Notes under the pieces: generated by a model
Seen by the model: the letters and a program-made list of their open reading frames with translations, nothing else
Databases searched by the model: none
Told to the model about the DNA's origin: nothing
Translations under genes and position numbers: made by a program
Part shown: one piece after another, positions 1 through 5,422 of the stretch
Layout: each line of letters starts with the position of its first letter
How positions within the stretch are numbered: position 1 is the first letter of the stretch
Assembly (NCBI GenBank): GCA_004556875.1
Contig: SFFP01000097.1
Coordinates: forward strand, 1 to 6,945
Direction of reading: 5' to 3'
DNA from: Ruminococcus flavefaciens
GTDB taxonomy: Bacteria > Bacillota_A > Clostridia > Oscillospirales > Ruminococcaceae
DNA length: 6,945 nucleotides

Positions 1-2
1 GT

Positions 3-26
3 AATAACCGCCCTGCACAGGTTATT
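3..26. repeat. Perfect 7-bp inverted repeat with 10-base loop
   Basis: AATAACC at 3-9 pairs perfectly with GGTTATT at 20-26. A nested CCTG/CAGG pair (12-15 and 18-21) offers an alternative fold. No run of T follows, so it is not a classical terminator. It lies within the possible upstream gene end and may be chance or a regulatory hairpin. Confidence 0.3.
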
Positions 27-62
27 GAGGATACATTAAATTATAACACGTATTATAAATAA
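3..62 (+). CDS. Possible C-terminal end of an upstream gene (partial)
   Basis: Reading frame 3 is open from the left edge to a TAA at 60-62 and would encode 19 residues beginning NNRPAQVIED and ending in NTYYK. The mix of polar and charged residues looks like an ordinary protein tail, but the piece is too short to identify. The other frame without an early stop ends at 37-39, so the choice of frame is an inference. If it is real, the gene to the left runs in the same direction as the tail-like cassette and ends about 240 bases before it. No family can be named. Confidence 0.3.
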   Translation, partial: NNRPAQVIEDTLNYNTYYK

Positions 63-122
63 AATCAATAACTGACATTTGTCAACTTTATATGGCAAAC
101 ATTAAAATCGACTATAAATGGC

Positions 123-151
123 TTAAAATAGGGTGGTATTTATGTTATTAT
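123..151 (+). promoter_or_regulatory. Candidate extended -10 promoter for the tail-like cassette
   Basis: TATTAT at 146-151 is preceded by TG at 143-144, giving a TGnTATTAT extended -10 element. The -35 position 17 bases upstream is TTAAAA (123-128), a poor match, which extended -10 promoters tolerate. Transcription would start near 158 and give a leader of about 145 bases that includes the cre-like site. The region is so AT-rich that chance matches are likely. Confidence 0.3.
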
Positions 152-191
152 GCACTAACAATATATTGCTTGATATTGCCCTCGATTAACA

Positions 192-261
192 TTTTTTCAG
201 CCTGAAAAATTCTTTTTTCGATATTCAACGGTTTTTAGTTGAAAAAATCGTTTTTTCAGCC
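192..261. repeat. Cluster of T-tract direct and inverted repeats
   Basis: An 11-base direct repeat TTTTTTCAGCC occurs at 192-202 and 251-261. The first copy is also one arm of an inverted repeat, TTTTTCAG (193-200) with CTGAAAAA (202-209). Between the copies, TTCAAC (224-229) pairs with GTTGAA (238-243), flanked by CGAT (219-222) and ATCG (247-250). GAAAAAATCGTTTTTTC (241-257) is a further palindrome. These arms could form alternative hairpins in the leader RNA or be protein-binding sites in the DNA. No known riboswitch class is recognised. Confidence 0.45.
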
Positions 262-267
262 CCTTTA

Positions 268-281
268 TGAAAGCGCTTTCA
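268..281. promoter_or_regulatory. Perfect cre-type (CcpA / LacI-family) operator
   Basis: TGAAAGCGCTTTCA is a perfect 14-bp palindrome with a central CG. It matches the consensus catabolite response element bound by CcpA in Firmicutes. Related LacI-family repressors bind similar CG-centred palindromes, so the exact binding protein is an inference. The site lies 11 bases before the AGGAGG ribosome binding site and 23 bases before the ATG at 305. From a promoter upstream it would act as a transcription roadblock, predicting repression when a preferred carbon source is present. Confidence 0.65.
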
Positions 282-292
282 ATAAAATAATC

Positions 293-299
293 AGGAGGT
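293..299 (+). promoter_or_regulatory. Strong ribosome binding site for the 80-residue protein
   Basis: AGGAGGT at 293-299 is a near-perfect Shine-Dalgarno sequence 5 bases before the ATG at 305. It supports that start over the in-frame ATG at 332, which has only the weaker AAAGGAAAG in front of it. Confidence 0.75.
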
Positions 300-304
300 A
301 AAAT

Positions 305-547
305 ATGATAACTATTTTAAAGGAAAGATTTATGAGCTTCAACGGTGAGCGTTCACTTGTTGTTGCAGAGCTTGCAGTCGATGCCAAGACCGACCTGCCT
401 GACGAAAACGGTGTTGATGGCAGAGTTATCTCTCAGGGTACACTTGCATGGGAGATAGGTACAGGTGATATCTACGGCTTCAGAAGTGACGGCAAATGGG
501 TAAACCAGTGCACAGGCGAGGTATATGCCCCTGACAAAGAGGTGTGA
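305..547 (+). CDS. Small phage-tail-associated-like protein, hypothetical
   Basis: This encodes 80 residues with no signal peptide and no membrane segment. After a short N-terminal stretch, a run of the type LPDENGVDGRVISQGTLAWE (residues 31-50) leads to IYGFRSDGKWV (residues 56-66). From memory, small proteins of this plan (an aspartate/glycine-rich turn, then GDIYGF...DGKWV) sit just before tail-fibre genes in prophages of gut Clostridia, where the function is generally unknown. The gene ends one base before the start of the next gene, so the two are almost certainly co-transcribed and translationally coupled. The strong ribosome binding site suggests good expression. The in-frame ATG at 332 is an alternative start. 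Identity as a gene is firm; phage origin is inferred from family resemblance and from the neighbour. Confidence 0.75.
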   Translation: MITILKERFMSFNGERSLVVAELAVDAKTDLPDENGVDGRVISQGTLAWEIGTGDIYGFRSDGKWVNQCTGEVYAPDKEV

Positions 548-548
548 T

Positions 549-2144
549 ATGGAGCTTCACAAAATACTTTATATCAACAAGGACGCACCGCCTGATGATA
601 TTTTGTCTTATATTTATTCGCGAAAGCTTAAAGACAGAGGTAAGGAACGCGAGATGACAAAAAAGCTTCCGCTCACACTGCGCTCAGACGGCACATCACT
701 GCTTGACTGGCGCATAAGCGGTGCGGCAGGCGGAGTTGGCAGAACAGGCAAAAACTATCTGAGACAGACTACCGCTCCGATACCAAACGGAGCTGTCGGT
801 ACTTTCATAGAAGCAAACACAGACGGTTGGTTCAATGGTTCACAAAACATTGCGAATGGATATAGTTTCAATACGAAAACCGCCAAAAGAATAGTTTTAG
901 TATTTGCGAAATCAGATGAAAGTGCATTGTCTGTATCTGAGGTCGGTGATCTTATGCTTGTCGAAGGCACAACTGTTCCTGCCACTTACAATGCAGACAC
1001 GAACCTTTACAAAAAGAATATTATGTGGGGCGGTTTATACCCCCATACCTATGCGCCATATCCTGCAACTTATTCAGAAGATGGAGCACAAGAGCTATAT
1101 GCAGGAGATAACGGTTATGGCGGAGAAGTGCTATATAGATTAGCCAGAAGTTTCTGGGAATCTCGCTGTAAAACCTACGTTATAGACGTTGAACCAAATA
1201 CAGATTACTCTGTACGTCTTTTCGGTTCTTCAGTTACATTAATGTCTTATATTTACTTGCTCGACGACCCTGACACCATTGCACAGGAATTTGTTTCAGC
1301 GGCTAATACTGGCGGCGGTGTGTGTGCTATACCGAGCTGTGGAGAATACGTTACAGATACAGAACAGTGGTGTAGATTAGACTGTATTGTTACTGGTGGC
1401 AGCTCAACACAGTCAAGCATTGTGGCAGTGGATACAAGACCAAATAAATATGAGTTCTGTGAGTCTTTTGCAGAGCTTGAAGCAGGTACGTATAAGCTAA
1501 TGGTCGAGGTTTTGGGTAATCATATTTTAAGGCAGGGCGGAATTGGTTTTGCATCCTATGGTGGTAACATATACGATTCATATACACCCACCAGCGCATA
1601 CACGCCTTCCAACGTATACGAACGTTTTGCGCTTGTTGCCGAGGACGATACGCTGATAATCCCCGAAACAAATATATTTGACAGTACGACTGTTAGAAAT
1701 TCTGAAACAGCGCCATATCCGAACTTCTTCCACAAGGAGTACACATTCACTCTGACGAAAAAGACAAAAGTCGGAGTAATACACAGAGCTTACAGCAATG
1801 CCCATAACTATTGGTCGGGAGATGCTGACTTATATGCATACTTCAGATTTATGATATGCAACGCTGATGTTAAAGCAGAAGAATTTGAGTCAACAAACCT
1901 ATATGCTAACATTTCAGGAGAAAGTGCGTGGGAACCGTATCGCTGTTATCTGCCGCTGACCATAAGAAACGGCGAAAATGAGCAAACAGTAGATATTGAA
2001 CTGGGAGCTTCACTTCTTGAAGCAGGTGAGACAGTTTCATTTTTAGGAACTTACACCGCTATCCCTACATATATCGGCGTAAACACCATAACTGCCGACT
2101 CGGATATCCAGCCTGCGGAAATGTATGTGAAGTACGTGAGATAA
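549..2144 (+). CDS. Phage tail-fibre / receptor-binding-like structural protein
   Basis: This encodes 531 residues from the ATG at 549. That start lies one base after the previous stop and is preceded by AGAGGTG (538-544); a longer in-frame start at 525 would overlap the upstream gene and has no better ribosome binding site. There is no signal peptide or membrane segment. Residues about 40-75 (KLPLTLRSDG, then GAAGGVGRTGKNYL) resemble the 'GxxGGVGxxTxNL' lead-in common in tail proteins of Clostridia phages. A beta-rich segment ends at MLVEGTT (about 136-142), followed by two more beta-sandwich-like stretches with VEPNTDYSV (about 214-222) and LEAGTYKLMV. The C-terminus, with IPTYIGVNTITADSDIQPAE and a final YVKYVR, matches the usual ending of such proteins (threonine/isoleucine-rich, 'IQPxxxxVKY'). 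The likely role is adhesion or glycan binding at a phage or phage-derived tail tip. No capsid, terminase or tail-tape gene is visible, so virion assembly cannot be shown. A non-phage surface adhesin is the alternative. Confidence 0.68.
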   Translation: MELHKILYINKDAPPDDILSYIYSRKLKDRGKEREMTKKLPLTLRSDGTSLLDWRISGAAGGVGRTGKNYLRQTTAPIPNGAVGTFIEANTDGWFNGSQNIANGYSFNTKTAKRIVLVFAKSDESALSVSEVGDLMLVEGTTVPATYNADTNLYKKNIMWGGLYPHTYAPYPATYSEDGAQELYAGDNGYGGEVLYRLARSFWESRCKTYVIDVEPNTDYSVRLFGSSVTLMSYIYLLDDPDTIAQEFVSAANTGGGVCAIPSCGEYVTDTEQWCRLDCIVTGGSSTQSSIVAVDTRPNKYEFCESFAELEAGTYKLMVEVLGNHILRQGGIGFASYGGNIYDSYTPTSAYTPSNVYERFALVAEDDTLIIPETNIFDSTTVRNSETAPYPNFFHKEYTFTLTKKTKVGVIHRAYSNAHNYWSGDADLYAYFRFMICNADVKAEEFESTNLYANISGESAWEPYRCYLPLTIRNGENEQTVDIELGASLLEAGETVSFLGTYTAIPTYIGVNTITADSDIQPAEMYVKYVR

Positions 2145-2145
2145 A

Positions 2146-2185
2146 GATAACCCCGACGTTTTTACAACTGTCGGGGTATCTTTTT
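2146..2185 (+). terminator. Intrinsic terminator of the tail-like cassette
   Basis: ACCCCGAC (2150-2157) pairs with GTCGGGGT (2170-2177). The stem is extended by GAT/ATC (2146-2148 with 2178-2180) around a bulged A, with a 12-base loop, and a TTTTT run follows at 2181-2185. It starts directly after the TAA at 2142-2144. Confidence 0.9.
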
Positions 2186-2195
2186 ATAAGCAGAA

Positions 2196-2233
2196 ATAAG
2201 AAAGCCCCCTCGGTCATATAGGGGCTTTCTTAT
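2196..2233. terminator. Second hairpin, probably a bidirectional terminator
   Basis: ATAAGAAAGCCCC (2196-2208) pairs perfectly over 13 bp with GGGGCTTTCTTAT (2221-2233) around a 12-base loop. The arms supply A/T-rich flanks on both sides. It can therefore back up the terminator just upstream on the plus strand and also end transcription from the minus-strand dockerin-like ORF, whose stop lies about 30 bases to the right. Confidence 0.75.
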
Positions 2234-2264
2234 CTATTATTCAGAGAGGTGGGTCAAGCGAGTG

Positions 2265-2522
2265 TTAAGAGGGGAAAGAAGAGGTCTTTCCCGCTACGAA
2301 GCTGGAAAGGAGCACGAGAGCGTTTATCTCGGTCTTTCCGTTTCCGTCGGTATCAGACGCTTTATTGTCCGATACTACATTGTCGGAATTTATCAAAGCT
2401 TTTCTTTTAGAGATCAGATAGAATATGTCAGCGGCCGCGTTTTTATTTAAAACACCTTTTATATTTTGTCCTGTAACAATTGAAATAGGTTTATTCAACG
2501 ATAGCTGACATTCATAAATCAT
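2265..2522 (-). pseudogene. Degenerate dockerin-like module, probable gene remnant
   Basis: Read leftward from the ATG at 2522-2520, this gives 85 residues. The C-terminal half contains DTDGNGKTEIN followed by ALVLLSSFVAGK, a dockerin-type calcium-binding loop plus helix; canonical loops are D-x-N/D-x-D/N-G with Asp at position 12. Here the loop is one residue short where Asp12 should be (EIN then AL, where EINDAL would be expected). A first, weaker repeat is visible as VLNKNAAADIFYLISKRKAL, again with an Ala where an Asp is usual. Dockerins bind cohesins in cellulosome-type assemblies and normally end a secreted enzyme. This ORF has no signal peptide, no catalytic domain and only a poor ribosome binding site (GTAGGCG). 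It is most simply the decayed 3' end of a larger gene; a small expressed protein cannot be excluded. Confidence 0.5.
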
Positions 2523-2695
2523 ACGCGCCTACATAATAAAATGTCTTCGGGACTCGCCTCATCAGATGCTTTAATCACTGATGTATCATACCACACTGTA
2601 TATTTCTGAAAGTGGCTGATCGTGCCGTTTATAAAGTGACCTTTGCGGCTTTCTGACTCTATTATATAATAAAAACACACCTGATTACAAGACAT
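2519..2695 (-). CDS. Short 58-residue ORF overlapping the dockerin-like ORF, doubtful
   Basis: From the ATG at 2695-2693 the minus strand is open for 58 codons to a TGA at 2521-2519. It overlaps the ATG of the dockerin-like ORF in an ATGA arrangement. The product includes HFINGTISHFQKYTVWYD and ends EASPEDILLCRRV; it has no signal peptide or recognisable domain. No ribosome binding site precedes the ATG, and a stop lies directly before it. The protein-like composition and the change of frame exactly at the next ORF fit a frameshifted remnant of the same ancestral gene better than a coupled pair. No family is recognised. Confidence 0.25.
   Translation of the reverse strand: MSCNQVCFYYIIESESRKGHFINGTISHFQKYTVWYDTSVIKASDEASPEDILLCRRV
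2661..2690 (-). promoter_or_regulatory. Possible minus-strand promoter ahead of the dockerin-like ORF
   Basis: On the minus strand, TTGTAA (2690-2685) and TATAAT (2666-2661) are separated by 18 bases. Transcription would begin near 2654, about 130 bases before the ATG at 2522 and inside the short 58-residue ORF. The -10 lies in a self-complementary TTATATAA, so it could equally be read on the plus strand or arise by chance. Confidence 0.3.
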
Positions 2696-2730
2696 TTATT
2701 GTCAGAAATCAATGTGCATTAATCGTTTAT

Positions 2731-2760
2731 TGCTCTTTATGTATGTAAAGCGCAGGAGCA
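2731..2760. repeat. Nested inverted repeat next to the two-component promoter
   Basis: TGCTC (2731-2735) pairs with GAGCA (2756-2760), and CTTTA (2735-2739) with TAAAG (2746-2750). The element ends two bases before the -35 box at 2762. It could be a regulator site, for example for autoregulation by the OmpR-type protein, but that family usually binds direct repeats. The role is inference. Confidence 0.3.
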
Positions 2761-2761
2761 T

Positions 2762-2790
2762 TTGACAGTTTTTGCATATACGTATATAAT
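2762..2790 (+). promoter_or_regulatory. Consensus sigma-A promoter of the two-component operon
   Basis: TTGACA (2762-2767) and TATAAT (2785-2790) are both perfect and are separated by exactly 17 bases. Transcription should start near 2797, giving a leader of about 90 bases before the ATG at 2886. A perfect 12-bp palindrome ATATACGTATAT (2776-2787) covers the end of the spacer and the start of the -10 box, where a bound protein would block polymerase. So strong a promoter on a regulatory operon suggests either constitutive expression or tight repression. Confidence 0.88.
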
Positions 2791-2885
2791 GTGTATTAAG
2801 ATGTACAAAAAAGACGCGGAAAGGATATAAAAAAGACACATCACAGCTTTATAATGTAACTAAAGTAATAAGGAGCGCGTGACTT

Positions 2886-3560
2886 ATGAAAAAAATTCTG
2901 CTTATAGAGGACGATACCGAGATATGCGAGGTAATCAGAAACTACTTCAATACAAAGGGGACAGAGGTCTCAGCTGTCAACAGCGGCGGCGAAGCCTTTG
3001 ACATGATAATGGGCGGCGATATTGACTGCGAGCTTGTACTGCTTGACATAATGCTCCCCGAAACAGATGGCTTTACGCTGTGCAGACAGCTCCGTATGAA
3101 GAGCGATGTACCGATAATATTCATAACCGCAAGGGGCAGGGAAGAGGACATACTCTACGGTTATGACTTAGGCTGTGATGATTATATCGTCAAGCCGTTC
3201 CTGCTTTCGGCGCTTTACAGCAAGTGTGAGGCACTTGTCCGCCGTGCAGGGAATGCGGAAAAAAGCACAGTGCTGATCTGCGGCGGCATAAGCCTTGACA
3301 CAAGGACTCTGCGCTGTTTTGCAGACGGAAATGAGATAGAGCTTCCGCCTAAGGAATTCGCTATCCTGCGTTATCTTCTTGAGCATGAGAACTGGGCGGT
3401 GAGCCGTGATACTCTCCTTGACAGGATATGGGGGTATGATTATTTCGGCAGTGACCGCGTAGTTGACAATCATATAAAAAAGCTGAGAAAAGCCCTCGGC
3501 GGAGCAGGCAGCCAGATAAAAACGCTTGTGGGACGGGGGTATAAGCTGACAAAGGAGTGA
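2886..3560 (+). CDS. OmpR/PhoB-family response regulator
   Basis: This encodes 224 residues, the usual length for the family. Residues 1-118 form a receiver domain: acidic pocket Asp9/Asp10 (LIEDD), phospho-acceptor Asp54 in LLDIMLPE, switch threonine Thr81 (FITA) and Lys103 in KPF. Residues about 128-223 form the winged-helix DNA-binding domain, with the wing and recognition helix in RVVDNHIKKLRKAL and the closing VGRGYKL. Phosphorylation by the partner kinase should promote dimerisation and binding to target promoters in the cytoplasm. The start is supported by AGGAG at 2871-2875 (10 bases away) and by family alignment at MKKILLIEDD. The stop lies 5 bases before the ATG of the kinase gene, so the two are one operon. 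The targets are not visible in the window. Confidence 0.96.
   Translation: MKKILLIEDDTEICEVIRNYFNTKGTEVSAVNSGGEAFDMIMGGDIDCELVLLDIMLPETDGFTLCRQLRMKSDVPIIFITARGREEDILYGYDLGCDDYIVKPFLLSALYSKCEALVRRAGNAEKSTVLICGGISLDTRTLRCFADGNEIELPPKEFAILRYLLEHENWAVSRDTLLDRIWGYDYFGSDRVVDNHIKKLRKALGGAGSQIKTLVGRGYKLTKE
3552..3557 (+). promoter_or_regulatory. Ribosome binding site deciding the kinase start
   Basis: AAGGAG, in the last codons of the regulator gene, lies 8 bases before the ATG at 3566. An in-frame GTG at 3557 overlaps this site itself and would have no room for ribosome binding, so 3566 is preferred. Confidence 0.75.
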
Positions 3561-3565
3561 ACGAA

Positions 3566-5266
3566 ATGAGAAAAAGGAAAAATAAAAGAAAACGTGAAAA
3601 GTTTCTGACTATATTACTTAAATCTCTTTGCGTTTCTACAATACTGTCTTTACTTGCAGGCTTATATTTTTACGAATATCTTGATAATACCATAAGAGAA
3701 CAATGTAATGTACAGCTGCATGAGAATATAGAACGTATTCAAGGCTATATCATGCAAGCTCAGAAAAATTACAACGGAGATATGGTTTTTCAGGAGATAA
3801 GCCAGCGTATGGCGCTTTATGCCACCTATGACATAATGATCGTAGATCCGTTAAACGATGATAAACCGATACAAATAACGCCTTATTATTCGCCTGATTG
3901 CTATATTTCGGCTGAAATTATCGACGAAAGCAATAATGTTGTGGCTTCAAATCGTCAAAGGTTAATTGCGATGTTTAATTTTGAAAAAGGAGACAAGGAT
4001 AACGGTATTTATTCATGCGATAATGAACAGCTGCATATTAATGATATAGATAATATATATGCGAGATATAATAATTTCCGTCTGATAAATGACAGAATGA
4101 ATTATGTTGATCTTACTATGTCAAGTGCATATGTCAACAAAAAAGACCGCACATTCATACCTCATGAGATGTATATGGTTACGTATACTTTTGATGATAT
4201 CTACAGTGAAAAAAGTGAAAAAAAGATAGAGGACAGCTTTAACATCACAGTAGATGATGATAATTATGAACTTATCGAGTTTGATCTTGGAAATAGTGAC
4301 TCTTATCCAAAGAATTATTTGTTTTCTTTTCAAGGTACATCAAAAAATGAAATGTATCTGAAAGAAAGGGTGTTTAAAAGGAACGAATCAGGTGTAGGCG
4401 GCTACAGTTATGATGATGATCTGTATATAGTTGACGGATATCTTGGCGTTGTAATTGAGGGTAAAGAATATACACTATACGTTGGTTTAATTGTAAATAC
4501 AAAAGAACTTCAGGTCGTGCGGCTATTCTGGAAATGGACGATCTCTCTGGCAATATTGCTGACACTTATAGCGCTTCTTTATGCATGGAGCAGGAATGTC
4601 AAAAACAAGGCTCAGTACGCATTTGAGGACTATCAGCGCGCGTTGACAAATAACCTTGCCCATGATCTGAAAACTCCTCTTGCTGTCATAGGCGGCTATG
4701 CTGAAAATCTTATGGAAATGCGCAGGGAAAGCTCAGATGAAAAGGAGCTTAGCTACCTCAGCTCTATCATGGACAATGTGGCATATACAGATGATATTAT
4801 CCGCAAGACTCTCAAACTAAGCGAGACCGAACAGAAAAAGAAACTGAACAAAACGAAAGTCGATATAAAAGCACTTGCGGAGAAATGTGCGGAGAAGTAC
4901 AAAGATGCCATTGATGAGCGCGGCATAGAGCTTGAAATAGTGGGAAGCGGCGAAGTCACAGCAGATGAGGACTCGCTGTCGCTTACCTTTGATAATCTTA
5001 TCTCAAACGCCGTGAAGTACACAAGAAACGACGGCTCGATAAAAATAACCGCAAGCAAAAAAGGCTTTGCGGTGGAGAATGATACCGCGGAAAATGTTGA
5101 CACAAAGGAGCTGAAAATGCCTTTCGTAAAGGGCGACAAGGCTCGCAGCGACAAGAGCAGCAGCGGTCTCGGACTGTCGATCGCAGAGGCTGCCGCAGTA
5201 CAGAACGGCTTTAGACTGAAAATAAGCTGCAAGGACAAAAAGTTCACAGCAAGAATTGATATGTAA
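3566..5266 (+). CDS. Membrane sensor histidine kinase
   Basis: This encodes 566 residues from the ATG at 3566. A basic N-terminus (RKRKNKRKREK) precedes membrane segment 1 (about 13-36). An extracytoplasmic domain of about 280 residues follows (37-317), then membrane segment 2 (about 318-342, ending LLYAWS). The kinase core has the H-box NNLAHDLKTPL with His366, the N-box DNLISNAVKY (Asn481) and the G2 box SSSGLGLSIA (about 531-540), with PFVKGDKAR before it. The usual D-x-G-x-G box is replaced by VENDTAEN (about 503-510), as I recall from a common Firmicutes subgroup. It should autophosphorylate at His366 and pass the phosphate to Asp54 of the regulator encoded just upstream. The sensor domain matches no family I can name, and its ligand is unknown. 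Base composition shifts from about 25% GC at 4021-4080 (sensor) to about 58% at 5161-5220 (catalytic domain). Confidence 0.95.
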   Translation: MRKRKNKRKREKFLTILLKSLCVSTILSLLAGLYFYEYLDNTIREQCNVQLHENIERIQGYIMQAQKNYNGDMVFQEISQRMALYATYDIMIVDPLNDDKPIQITPYYSPDCYISAEIIDESNNVVASNRQRLIAMFNFEKGDKDNGIYSCDNEQLHINDIDNIYARYNNFRLINDRMNYVDLTMSSAYVNKKDRTFIPHEMYMVTYTFDDIYSEKSEKKIEDSFNITVDDDNYELIEFDLGNSDSYPKNYLFSFQGTSKNEMYLKERVFKRNESGVGGYSYDDDLYIVDGYLGVVIEGKEYTLYVGLIVNTKELQVVRLFWKWTISLAILLTLIALLYAWSRNVKNKAQYAFEDYQRALTNNLAHDLKTPLAVIGGYAENLMEMRRESSDEKELSYLSSIMDNVAYTDDIIRKTLKLSETEQKKKLNKTKVDIKALAEKCAEKYKDAIDERGIELEIVGSGEVTADEDSLSLTFDNLISNAVKYTRNDGSIKITASKKGFAVENDTAENVDTKELKMPFVKGDKARSDKSSSGLGLSIAEAAAVQNGFRLKISCKDKKFTARIDM

Positions 5267-5305
5267 AAAAACAGGCTGCAATTTATTTGCAGCCTGTAGT
5301 GTTTT
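5264..5305. terminator. Bidirectional intrinsic terminator
   Basis: ACAGGCTGCAA (5271-5281) pairs perfectly over 11 bp with TTGCAGCCTGT (5287-5297) around a 5-base loop. On the plus strand it is followed by the modest run AGTGTTTT and ends the two-component operon. On the minus strand it is followed by T residues (the A-run at 5265-5270), making a strong terminator for the dockerin gene that ends at 5307. A shared terminator between convergent genes indicates that this point is a natural arrangement. Confidence 0.9.
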
Positions 5306-5306
5306 A

Positions 5307-5422
5307 TTAACTTACGGGAAGCGTTTTTACAGCTCCGTTAAGGTAGTTTGTGATAGTAACAGCGTCCTTCATGGTGAGTCCCTTACCTGTTTCGTAAACA
5401 TCGGCATTTGAATAGCCGCGCG
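5307..5422 (-). CDS. C-terminal dockerin fragment of a secreted protein (5' truncated)
   Basis: On the minus strand the frame ending at the TAA 5309-5307 reads, toward its C-terminus, GYSNADVYETGKGLT, then MKDAVTITNYLNG, then AVKTLPVS. This has the layout of the second half of a dockerin: a calcium loop starting at Asp (ADVYETGKGLTMKDA), a helix, and a short LP-type ending as in ruminococcal dockerins. The loop departs from the canonical D-x-N-x-D-G spacing. Dockerins anchor enzymes or adhesins to cohesin scaffolds outside the cell. The frame is still open further right (to at least about 5435), but from about 5423 the plus strand is clearly recF, so the gene is cut off and its main domain is missing. 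Its own terminator lies directly downstream, which indicates a genuine gene end. Confidence 0.6.

Noticed and set aside
73..84. TGACA-TT-TGTCA inverted repeat as an operator, with TTGTCA as a -35 box
   Set aside because: No acceptable -10 box lies at the right distance, and 5-bp arms are common by chance in AT-rich DNA.
549..2144. Variable-protein gene of a diversity-generating retroelement
   Set aside because: No reverse transcriptase, template repeat or C-type-lectin ending is visible in the window; the C-terminus is that of an ordinary tail protein.
2262..2450. A 62-codon plus-strand open frame
   Set aside because: It is antisense to the dockerin-like frame, whose product has a recognisable calcium-loop motif; the plus-strand product has none.
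4753..5247. A 164-codon open frame on the minus strand inside the kinase gene
   Set aside because: Its serine/phenylalanine/leucine-rich product is the antisense shadow of the catalytic domain, which has clear H, N and G boxes on the plus strand.
5408..5422. TTG start for a complete small RecF-like protein
   Set aside because: There is no ribosome binding site, homology begins only at 5423, and Walker A is absent; it is a truncated gene, not a short one.
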